Source of the DNA: Paracoccus sp. (in: a-proteobacteria) | Lineage (GTDB): Bacteria > Pseudomonadota > Alphaproteobacteria > Rhodobacterales > Rhodobacteraceae | Direction: 5' to 3' | DNA: 6,348 nt | NCBI GenBank assembly: GCA_031178645.1 | Contig: JAPSIP010000092.1 | Location: 1-6,348, forward strand | Shown: positions 1-5,556 of the stretch, piece by piece | Layout: every line of letters starts with the position of its first letter | Numbering within the stretch: the first letter of the stretch is position 1 | The notes under the pieces: generated by a model | Database searches by the model: none | What the model was told of the DNA's origin: nothing | The model's input: the letters and a program-made list of their open reading frames with translations, nothing else | Made by a program: the position numbers and the translations under genes

Positions 1-921
1 CCCAAAAAGCTGCCGGGCGGACACATGCTGAACGCGGGCGCGCTTGCGCTGTCGGTGCTGCTGGGCATCCTCTACTTCACGGGCGTCGGTCCGGCGATCT
101 TCTGGCTGATCCTGATCACGCTGCTGGCCTTCTTCATCGGCTATCACCTGATCATGGGCATCGGCGGGGCTGACATGCCGGTCGTCGTGTCGATGCTGAA
201 CAGCTATTCCGGCTGGGCGGCGGCGGCCATCGGCTTCACCCTGGGCAATGACCTGCTGATCGTGGTGGGCGCGCTTGTCGGCTCAAGCGGTGCGATCCTT
301 TCCTATATCATGTGCAAGGCGATGAACCGCAACTTCGTCAGCGTGATCCTGGGCGGCTTTGGCGGCGAGACCGGACCCGCGGCCGAGATCGAGGGCGAGC
401 AGATCGCCATCGACGCCGAGGGCGTGGCCGCTGCGCTGAACGACGCCGACAGCGTCATCATCGTTCCCGGTTACGGTATGGCGGTGGCGCAGGCGCAGGC
501 TGCCGTCAGCGAACTGACCCGCAAGCTGCGGGCGGCAGGCAAGACGGTGCGCTTCGCCATCCACCCCGTCGCGGGTCGTCTGCCCGGCCACATGAACGTG
601 CTGCTGGCCGAGGCCAAGGTCCCCTATGACATCGTGCTGGAGATGGACGAGATCAACGAGGATTTCCCAACCACAGACGTGGTGATCGTCATCGGCTCAA
701 ACGACATCGTGAACCCGGCGGCGCAGGACGATCCGAACAGCCCCATCGCCGGGATGCCGGTGCTGGAAGTCTGGAAGGCCAAGCAGGTCTTCGTCAGCAA
801 GCGCGGGCAGGGCACCGGCTATTCCGGGATCGAAAACCCGTTGTTCTTCAAGGAGAACACCCGGATGTTCTATGGCGATGCCAAGGACAGCCTGAACAAG
901 CTGCTGCCGATGATCGAGTGA
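1..921 (+). CDS. pntB: NAD(P) transhydrogenase subunit beta, C-terminal two-thirds (5' end outside window)
   Basis: Beta subunit of the membrane proton-translocating transhydrogenase, which uses proton motive force to move hydride from NADH to NADP+ and so supplies NADPH. The frame is open from base 1 with no start required, so the gene begins upstream; 306 residues are present, against roughly 460 for the full family. Hydrophobic segments fill the first third and contain the family signature [20 protein letters not shown] followed by [20 protein letters not shown]. The NADP(H)-binding domain III follows, with [11 protein letters not shown], the stretch [19 protein letters not shown], the [16 protein letters not shown] loop and [20 protein letters not shown] near the end. 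These closely match E. coli PntB as I remember it. pntA would be expected upstream. The gene ends at TGA 919-921, just before a strong hairpin. The frame is intact and nothing looks odd. Confidence 0.97.
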   Translation, partial: PKKLPGGHMLNAGALALSVLLGILYFTGVGPAIFWLILITLLAFFIGYHLIMGIGGADMPVVVSMLNSYSGWAAAAIGFTLGNDLLIVVGALVGSSGAILSYIMCKAMNRNFVSVILGGFGGETGPAAEIEGEQIAIDAEGVAAALNDADSVIIVPGYGMAVAQAQAAVSELTRKLRAAGKTVRFAIHPVAGRLPGHMNVLLAEAKVPYDIVLEMDEINEDFPTTDVVIVIGSNDIVNPAAQDDPNSPIAGMPVLEVWKAKQVFVSKRGQGTGYSGIENPLFFKENTRMFYGDAKDSLNKLLPMIE

Positions 922-928
922 AGTGTCA

Positions 929-952
929 GGGGGAACAGGTCGCTGTTCCCCC
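929..952 (+). terminator. Hairpin after pntB, probable transcription terminator
   Basis: Seven bases after the pntB stop, a perfect 10-bp stem (GGGGGAACAG at 929-938, CTGTTCCCCC at 943-952) closes a GTCG loop. No T-run follows (ATATCGATTCG comes next), so it is not a textbook intrinsic terminator. GC-rich alphaproteobacteria often end operons with such stems, and it could also protect the 3' end of the mRNA. The position and perfect pairing support the call. Confidence 0.7.
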
Positions 953-1056
953 ATATCGATTCGTCCGAGGATCGCCCATGAACCGGGCAATCTGTAAATG
1001 CATATTCTCGCAACATTGAATTCACGCATCCCGGGCTTGCCTTCGCCTCGTCGTGC

Positions 1057-1085
1057 TTGGCGCTGCGTGAACTTTCGGATGTGAT
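1057..1085 (+). promoter_or_regulatory. Weak candidate promoter for the NCS1 transporter
   Basis: The 201 bases between pntB and the transporter should contain the transporter promoter, because the pntB hairpin separates the two genes. The best sigma-70-like pair I can see is TTGGCG (1057-1062), a 17-base spacer and TGTGAT (1080-1085), which matches the -10 consensus at four of six positions. It lies about 40 bases before the ATG. Apart from this and the hairpin I see no gene in 922-1122. The call is tentative. Confidence 0.25.
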
Positions 1086-1122
1086 GCTGTTCAGAAACAA
1101 CCATAATCACAGGGACAGCATC

Positions 1123-2556
1123 ATGAACCACCCAGACTATATCCACATCGGAAGCGGCGATCCGTCGCTGTACAACGAGGATCTGGCCCCAGTCCCGCAT
1201 GAGCGCCGCCACTGGGGCGCCTTCGAGATCTTCAACGTCTGGAACAACGACATCCAGAGCCTGTTCGGCTATACGCTGGCAGCCTCGCTGTTCCTGTCTT
1301 ATGGCCTCAACGGCTGGCTGACCTTCACGGCGATCGTCCTGTCCGGCCTGATCGTGATGTGGCTTGTGAACCTGTCGGGCCGCCCGTCCGTCCGCTATGG
1401 CATTCCCTATGCGGTGATGGCGCGATCCTCGATGGGGGTGAAGGGTGCGCGGTTTCCGGCGCTGATCCGCGGCGTGGTGGCGATCTTCTGGTATGGCGTC
1501 CAGACCTATTTCGCCTCGACCGCCGTCGCGCTTGCCATCCACGCGCTGTTCGGGATCGAGGACAGCGGCGGCGGCTTCCTGGGCCTGAACGGGGTGGACT
1601 GGATCGCCTATATCATCGTGGCCGGGTTCCAGATCGGGCTGTTCCTGATGGGGATGGAATGGGTCGGCAAGTTCCTCAACTGGGCCGGGCCGTTCGTCTA
1701 TGTGGTGATGATCGTGCTGGCGCTGATGATCTGGTACCAGGCGGGCAACGGCATCTGGTCCGAGATCGGGGTCATCTTCCAGGGCGGCAACAGCGAATAC
1801 GGCACGGTATCGGGCTTCATCGCCGTCGTGGGCACGATGGTCGCCTATTTCGCGGCCGTGGTCATCAACTTCGGCGACTTCTCACGCTTCGTGAAGACCG
1901 AAGAACAAATGCGGAGGGGGAACTTCTGGGGCCTTCCTGTGTCGATGGCCTTCTTCTCGTTCATCGCGCTGTTCATCACGGCGGGCGCGGTGGTGCTGTT
2001 CGGTGAACGGCTGACCGACCCCACGGCCATTGTCGAGCGTGTGGACAGCCTGGCGTTGACGCTGATCGCCGCCGTCACCTTCTTTGCGGCCACTGTCGGA
2101 ATCAACCTGGTGGCGAACTTCGTGCCCGCCGCCTATGACATCGCGAACCTGTCCCCCTCGACCATAAGCGCGCGGACGGGGGGACTGATCACGGCGGCCC
2201 TAGCCTTCATCATCGGCGCCCTGTGGGTGTCGGTGATCTCGGCCATCGGCATCGCGGGCTTTGTTGATACGCTGGGGGCGATCCTTGCGCCGCTCTACGG
2301 CATCCTGATCGCCGATTATTATGTCATCAAGAAGCGGCAGCTGGACATCGACCAGATGTTCACGGCCGCACCTTCAGGGCGGTACTACTATCAGGGCGGT
2401 TGGAACCGGCGCGCGATCATGGCAGTGGGAATCGCGGCCGTCTTCTCGATCGGGACGGTGTGGCTGCCGGCGCTGCAGGCCCTTGCGGGCTTCGGCTGGC
2501 TGATCGGGGCGGTGCTGGGCGGGGTGTTGTACATCCTGTTCATGCGCAGGAACTGA
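1123..2556 (+). CDS. NCS1-family nucleobase:cation symporter (purine/pyrimidine/hydantoin-type permease)
   Basis: Inner-membrane symporter of the Transp_cyt_pur (NCS1) family, which imports nucleobases, allantoin, hydantoins or related rings with Na+ or H+. The 477 residues form about twelve hydrophobic segments. The N-terminus has the NCS1 hallmark SLYNEDLAPVPHERRHWGAF (residues 15-34) and then FNVWNND. SGRPSVRYGIPYAVMARSSM and GARFPALIRG lead into FWYGVQT, where Trp123 and Gln127 match the W-x3-Q substrate pair of Mhp1 (Trp117/Gln121). The NFGDFSRF motif lies at about 249-256 and the NLVANFVPAAYDIANLSP region begins near 328. The start at 1123 is chosen because AGGGA (1111-1115) lies 7 bases upstream and the signature then begins at a typical distance; the frame is open further upstream to 1057. 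It is probably co-transcribed with the DUF3422 gene 11 bases downstream. The substrate cannot be read from the sequence; no hydantoinase, deaminase or allantoinase gene is in view. Confidence 0.93.
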   Translation: MNHPDYIHIGSGDPSLYNEDLAPVPHERRHWGAFEIFNVWNNDIQSLFGYTLAASLFLSYGLNGWLTFTAIVLSGLIVMWLVNLSGRPSVRYGIPYAVMARSSMGVKGARFPALIRGVVAIFWYGVQTYFASTAVALAIHALFGIEDSGGGFLGLNGVDWIAYIIVAGFQIGLFLMGMEWVGKFLNWAGPFVYVVMIVLALMIWYQAGNGIWSEIGVIFQGGNSEYGTVSGFIAVVGTMVAYFAAVVINFGDFSRFVKTEEQMRRGNFWGLPVSMAFFSFIALFITAGAVVLFGERLTDPTAIVERVDSLALTLIAAVTFFAATVGINLVANFVPAAYDIANLSPSTISARTGGLITAALAFIIGALWVSVISAIGIAGFVDTLGAILAPLYGILIADYYVIKKRQLDIDQMFTAAPSGRYYYQGGWNRRAIMAVGIAAVFSIGTVWLPALQALAGFGWLIGAVLGGVLYILFMRRN

Positions 2557-2567
2557 AGGGGATTGGC

Positions 2568-3875
2568 GTGGGGCCGGACATCGAACATCCGTTGCGATAC
2601 GATCTTGTCAACGAACTGCATGCCCGGCCCTCGCCCCGCCTGTCCGCGCCCGCGACTTGCACCTTCGTCGCCTTTAAGGAACCTCGTGACGCGGCCAATC
2701 GCGACCGGCGCAAGGATTTCGACCATCTGGCCGCATTGACCTCGCGCCACGGCGGGCCGCGTCCGGACCCCGAGGACAGCCATTACCAGGGCAAGCTGGG
2801 GCGGCACGACCTGAAGTGGGAAAGCCATACCGAGTTCGTGACCTACATGGCGACCACGCCGGGGCTGCCGATCCGGCCCTTCGACCCAAGCGCGGCCGCG
2901 ATCTTCCCGACCGACTGGCAGGCCCAGGCACCTGGGCGGCGGGTGGCAGCCGTGATGGTCCAGATCGACCGGCTGCCCGACGATCCTGCCGAGGCGCTTG
3001 ACCGCATCAGCACCTGGTTCGCGCGCGACAGCCTGACCGCCGTCTGGGTGCTGGAGGAAGCCGCGATGATCGCGGGGGATTTCCGCATCGACCCTGACGG
3101 CTGGATGCGCTTTGCGGTCTTTGTCGGCCCTGACGTGGGCGAAGGCCGGATCGGCCGCATCGTCCACCGGCTGGTCGAACTGGAAACCTATCGCGCGATG
3201 TCCATGCTGGGCCTTGGCCGGTCGCGCAGCCTGTCGCGCCGCCTCAATGAACTTGAGCCGCGACTGTCGGCCATCGTCGAAGGGATGCATGACAATGCCC
3301 GTCCGGCCGAAGTCGTGCTGCACGAACTGCTCGAGGTCTCGGCGGAACTGGAAGCGCAGGCGGTCCAGCATTTCTTCCGCTTCGGCGCCACCAAGGCCTA
3401 TGAGGCGATCGTGATGGACCGGGTTTCGGCCTTGCGCGAAAGCCGCTTCATGGGCCGGCAGATGCTGAACGAATTCATGCGCCGCCGATATCGTCCGGCC
3501 ATGCGCACCGTCGCCTCGGCCGAGGACAGGCTGCGCACGATGGTCGAACGAACCCGCCGCGCCGCAGACCTGCTGCGAACGCGCGTGGATGTCGAACGGT
3601 CCGCGCAGAACCAGGCTTTGCTGGAACGCATGGACCGCCGCGCCGATCTGCAACTGCGCCTCCAGCACACGGTCGAAGGGCTGTCCGTGGTGGCGATCAG
3701 CTATTACACTGTGGGGCTGCTGTCCTATGCGCTTTACCCGCTGGCCTCGGCGCTGAAGATCGACAAGGCTTATCTGATCGCGGGTGTGACCCCAGTCGCC
3801 GTGCTGATCGTCTGGTGGGCGATGCGGCAGGTCCGCCGCAGTCTTCACAAGCACGGCCCGGGCGGCGATTTGTGA
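2568..3875 (+). CDS. DUF3422 family protein, predicted two-helix C-terminal membrane anchor
   Basis: Protein of unknown function, 435 residues, assigned to DUF3422 (PF11902) by its N-terminal HPLRYDLVNELHARP (residues 7-21), followed by FDHLAAL near 51 and LKWESHTEF at 82-90. The GTG start at 2568 is preferred because AAGGGG (2556-2561) lies 6 bases upstream and the family signature begins immediately afterwards. The frame is open further upstream, but only by overlapping the permease. The middle is soluble, charged and largely helical, with a long Arg/Glu-rich helix at about 320-370. Two hydrophobic segments follow (about 374-397 and 401-421), joined by a very short linker, and the tail is basic. 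This layout recalls CorA-type channels, though I see no GMN motif between the helices. The 11-base gap to the NCS1 gene implies one transcript and perhaps joint function. Its activity is unknown; a membrane accessory or ion-linked role is speculation. Confidence 0.9.
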   Translation: MGPDIEHPLRYDLVNELHARPSPRLSAPATCTFVAFKEPRDAANRDRRKDFDHLAALTSRHGGPRPDPEDSHYQGKLGRHDLKWESHTEFVTYMATTPGLPIRPFDPSAAAIFPTDWQAQAPGRRVAAVMVQIDRLPDDPAEALDRISTWFARDSLTAVWVLEEAAMIAGDFRIDPDGWMRFAVFVGPDVGEGRIGRIVHRLVELETYRAMSMLGLGRSRSLSRRLNELEPRLSAIVEGMHDNARPAEVVLHELLEVSAELEAQAVQHFFRFGATKAYEAIVMDRVSALRESRFMGRQMLNEFMRRRYRPAMRTVASAEDRLRTMVERTRRAADLLRTRVDVERSAQNQALLERMDRRADLQLRLQHTVEGLSVVAISYYTVGLLSYALYPLASALKIDKAYLIAGVTPVAVLIVWWAMRQVRRSLHKHGPGGDL

Positions 3876-3897
3876 CTTGCCGCCCGCCTGCGGCAGG
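3876..3897 (+). terminator. Hairpin directly after DUF3422, possible weak terminator or attenuator
   Basis: CTTGCCGC (3876-3883) pairs with GCGGCAGG (3890-3897) over 8 bp, including one G-T wobble, with a six-base loop. It starts on the first base after the DUF3422 stop. No T-run follows (GGAATAACC), so full termination is doubtful. It could reduce read-through into the small lipoprotein and ArsC-like genes, or stabilise the upstream mRNA. Confidence 0.35.
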
Positions 3898-3935
3898 GGA
3901 ATAACCGTGCCGAAACAGTCCTGCCGGAGCCTATC

Positions 3936-4010
3936 GTGAAGCCGTTCATTGCCCTTGCCGCCCTTCTGATCCTGTCCGCCTGCGGAGTCCCGCTGGTCCC
4001 CTTTGTCTGA
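3936..4010 (+). CDS. Very small lipoprotein, 24 residues
   Basis: A short reading frame between the DUF3422 and ArsC-like genes. From GTG 3936 it encodes MKPFIALAALLILSACGVPL plus VPFV and stops at TGA 4008-4010. It has a complete lipoprotein signal: Lys2 in the n-region, a hydrophobic run at residues 4-14 and the lipobox LSAC with Cys16 as the likely lipidated residue. After signal peptidase II cleavage only a nine-residue lipopeptide, CGVPLVPFV, would remain. GGAG (3926-3929) lies 6 bases before the start, a good ribosome binding site. The ArsC-like gene starts 12 bases after the stop, which suggests co-transcription. I do not recognise a characterised family. The residue after Cys is Gly, so the E. 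coli inner-membrane retention signal (Asp at +2) is absent and outer-membrane sorting is possible. A chance frame cannot be excluded, but RBS, lipobox and spacing together argue for a real gene. Confidence 0.65.
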   Translation: MKPFIALAALLILSACGVPLVPFV

Positions 4011-4022
4011 TCGGAGCGTGTC

Positions 4023-4364
4023 ATGAAGAAGCTGACCCTTTACGGCATGGCCCATTGCTCGACCTGCCAGAAGGCGCAGGCCGATCTTGAACAGAACGGC
4101 TGGTCCGTCGATTTCCGCGATGTTCAGCAGCAACCGCTGTCGGATGAGGAACGCTCGCAGATCGTGAGCGAGTTCGGCGACAAGATCGTCAACCGGGCCA
4201 GCCTGACCTGGCGCGGCATGTCGGAAGACGAACGGGCGGCCGATCCGGTAGCGATGATGGGCGCCAAGCCCAGCGTGATGAAGCGCCCGGCGATCATGGC
4301 CGACGATCTGCGCCTTCTGGGATGGACCGCCAACGTCAAGCGCGCCCTAGGCGTTCCCGCCTAG
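4023..4364 (+). CDS. ArsC/Spx-family thioredoxin-fold protein with CxxC (YffB-like)
   Basis: Small cytoplasmic protein of 113 residues, normal for the ArsC/Spx family (PF03960). The thioredoxin-like start LTLYGMAHCSTC places Cys12 and Cys15 in a CxxC arrangement; Cys12 occupies the position of the catalytic cysteine of classical arsenate reductase. Other family marks are NR at 57-58, TWR at 62-64 and PSVMKRP at 83-89, whose arginine aligns with the anion-binding region. The pattern is closer to the YffB/Spx-like proteins annotated as ArsC family reductases than to true ArsC, and no arsR, arsB or acr3 gene is nearby, so arsenate reduction is not implied. A glutathione- or thiol-dependent reductase role is plausible. 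The start is ATG 4023, with GGAG (4013-4016) 6 bases upstream and 12 bases from the lipoprotein stop. The 3' end overlaps a hairpin and meets a convergent gene 3 bases later. Confidence 0.9.
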   Translation: MKKLTLYGMAHCSTCQKAQADLEQNGWSVDFRDVQQQPLSDEERSQIVSEFGDKIVNRASLTWRGMSEDERAADPVAMMGAKPSVMKRPAIMADDLRLLGWTANVKRALGVPA

Positions 4365-4365
4365 G
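4346..4365. terminator. Hairpin at the convergent gene junction, possible bidirectional terminator
   Basis: CCTAGGCG (4346-4353) and CGCCTAGG (4358-4365) form a perfect 8-bp stem with loop TTCC. The structure includes the last codons and the TAG stop (4362-4364) of the ArsC-like gene, and on the other strand begins 2 bases after the TIGR01244 gene stop (4368-4370). It can therefore form in both transcripts. There is no U-tract on either side, so termination efficiency is uncertain. CCTAGG is itself a palindrome. Confidence 0.45.
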
Positions 4366-4367
4366 CT

Positions 4368-4793
4368 CTAGCGGCTGGCGCCTGCCAGCGAACGCATCAG
4401 CGGCACAACGCCGGAAAGGTCATATCCAGCCTCGGCCGCGGTGTTCAGCACCTCGGCCTCGGACATTTTCCCGGCCTGACCAAGCGCCCACAGGACGGTC
4501 GAGCGGTTGCCGGACCGGCAGAATGCGATTGCGGGCTTCGGCCCCTCAAGCGCAGCCGAAAATCCTTGGATCAGGTCTGGCGTGATCTGGCCGGGCCGGA
4601 AGGGCAGGTAGTGATACTCCATCCCCGCATCGGCGGCGGCCTTGGCCATGACCTCGTGATCGATGGCCCCGTCCTCATCGTCCGGGCGGTTGTTGACCAA
4701 GGTCTTGAAGCCCGAACGGGCCAGCAGGGCCACGTCCGACAGGTCGATCTGCGGCGAGACCGCGAGGTTCGGGGTAAGCTGACGCAGATCCAT
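4368..4793 (-). CDS. TIGR01244 family sulfur transferase / DUF442 (phosphatase-fold, rhodanese-like Cys loop)
   Basis: A cytoplasmic protein of 141 residues, the usual size of the TIGR01244/DUF442 family, which has a dual-specificity-phosphatase-like fold and is sometimes fused to persulfide dioxygenase-type metallo-hydrolases. Family marks are LTPNLAVSPQI near the N-terminus, VNNRPDDE at 33-40, YHYLPF at 60-65 and the active-site loop AFCRSGNRST at 90-99, with Cys92 and Arg97. The loop is C-x4-R, the length found in rhodanese sulfurtransferases, rather than the C-x5-R of phosphatases. This favours sulfur or persulfide transfer over phosphate hydrolysis, but the real substrate is not known. 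The start ATG (4791-4793 complement) has AAAGG (complement of 4800-4804) 6 bases upstream. A separate promoter is likely, because 82 bases with a consensus-like -35 separate it from gph. It converges on the ArsC-like gene. Confidence 0.88.
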   Translation of the reverse strand: MDLRQLTPNLAVSPQIDLSDVALLARSGFKTLVNNRPDDEDGAIDHEVMAKAAADAGMEYHYLPFRPGQITPDLIQGFSAALEGPKPAIAFCRSGNRSTVLWALGQAGKMSEAEVLNTAAEAGYDLSGVVPLMRSLAGASR

Positions 4794-4821
4794 GACAGGC
4801 CTTTCTGTGATACAGACCTGG

Positions 4822-4849
4822 ATTGGCGCATCCGGGCCCGAAATGTCAA
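4822..4849 (-). promoter_or_regulatory. Candidate promoter for the TIGR01244 gene
   Basis: Reading leftwards, a perfect TTGACA -35 (complement of 4844-4849) lies in the gap between gph and the TIGR01244 gene. At 16 bases spacing the -10 would be GCCAAT (complement of 4822-4827), which matches consensus only at its last three bases. The -35 is convincing and the -10 weak, as is often seen in GC-rich alphaproteobacteria. The 5' leader would be only about 20-25 bases. Confidence 0.35.
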
Positions 4850-4875
4850 GCAGAGGGGCAGGGCCTGCGGCAGGA

Positions 4876-5556
4876 TCAGGCTGTCGCGTGCATCTCGACC
4901 AGGCTGGGAAGGGATGCGAAGTCGTCGAACTGGGCCAGGTGAGGGAGCTGCTCGATCGGGGTCTGGCGATAGCCGCGCGAGTAGATCAGGAACGGCACGG
5001 GGACGGCCGCCGCACAGGCCGCATCGAACTCACTGTCGCCCACATAAATCGCTCGCGGGTCCGCAGGATGTGCCCCAAGGCCGGTCAGGGCAGCCCGCAG
5101 CGGCGCAGGATGCGGCTTGCGCTCGGCCACGGAGTCGCCGCCGATCACGCAGCCAAAGAGATGCGCAATGTCCAGATGCGCCAAGATTGCCTGCGTCACG
5201 GCCAAGGGCTTGTTGGTGCAGATCCCCAGCGGGTGCCCTCGATCCGCCAGGATCCCGAGCGTCTGGCCCACGTTCGGGAACAGGCGCGTCAACTGCGTGG
5301 CGTCCTGATAGCAGATCATGAACGCCGCGACATAGTCGGCCTTGCGATCCTCGGGCAACTGCTGTGCGGCCATGATCTTTTGCCACAAGACATCAACGCC
5401 ACCGCCGATGAAGCTGCGGACCTGATCCAGGGTCAGTAAAGGCGTGTCATGCTGCGCCAGGACGCTGTTCACGCAAGCATGGATGTCCGGCGCGCTGTCG
5501 ATCAAGGTGCCGTCAAGGTCAAAAACAACCGGGCAGGGTGCCATGCAGACATTCAT
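4876..5556 (-). CDS. gph: Phosphoglycolate phosphatase-type HAD hydrolase
   Basis: HAD-superfamily phosphatase, 226 residues, typical of Gph, which converts 2-phosphoglycolate to glycolate and removes an inhibitor formed by Rubisco oxygenation or DNA repair. All four HAD motifs are present: VVFDLDGTLIDSAPDI with Asp13 (nucleophile) and Asp15; the motif II Thr114 in GICTNKP; Lys147 in ERKPHPAPL; and Asp174/Asp178 in YVGDSEFDA. RSFIGGGVDVL at 47-57 belongs to the helical cap and resembles the Gph cap signature. I chose the ATG at 5554-5556 (complement) because it overlaps the upstream stop as ATGA and has GTGGA about 7 bases before it. A second ATG four codons later (complement of 5542-5544) lacks a ribosome binding site. 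The frame is open further upstream, but that part lies inside the PRX_like1 gene. Related HAD enzymes (pyrophosphatase PpaX, other sugar phosphatases) are alternatives. No Calvin cycle gene is in view. Confidence 0.88.
   Translation of the reverse strand: MNVCMAPCPVVFDLDGTLIDSAPDIHACVNSVLAQHDTPLLTLDQVRSFIGGGVDVLWQKIMAAQQLPEDRKADYVAAFMICYQDATQLTRLFPNVGQTLGILADRGHPLGICTNKPLAVTQAILAHLDIAHLFGCVIGGDSVAERKPHPAPLRAALTGLGAHPADPRAIYVGDSEFDAACAAAVPVPFLIYSRGYRQTPIEQLPHLAQFDDFASLPSLVEMHATA

Noticed and set aside
922..1122. Possible riboswitch or small RNA between pntB and the permease
   Set aside because: Apart from the terminator hairpin and a weak promoter candidate I could find no known purine, guanidine or other riboswitch core, nor a second stable hairpin.
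697..1542. Long minus-strand open frame of 281 codons across the pntB end and permease start
   Set aside because: It runs antisense through two well-recognised genes and a terminator hairpin, has low-complexity His/Arg/Gly-rich content and no family motif; it reflects GC-rich codon bias.
2391..4133. Minus-strand open frame of 580 codons opposite DUF3422
   Set aside because: It spans the end of the permease, all of DUF3422, the small lipoprotein and part of the ArsC-like gene on the opposite strand; its composition is His/Gln/Arg-rich with no recognisable domain. The plus-strand genes have ribosome binding sites and family motifs.
4023..4364. Arsenic resistance role for the ArsC-like gene
   Set aside because: The CxxC and TWR/KRP pattern fits YffB/Spx-like proteins, and no arsenic efflux or ArsR gene is present in the window.
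4862..4875. CCTGC/GCAGG palindromic sequence after the gph stop as a terminator
   Set aside because: Only a 4-bp stem with a 3-base loop can form realistically; no U-tract; too weak to call.
4566..5439. Plus-strand open frames opposite the TIGR01244 and gph genes
   Set aside because: Arg/Pro/Ser-rich shadow translations of genes whose complete catalytic motifs lie on the minus strand.
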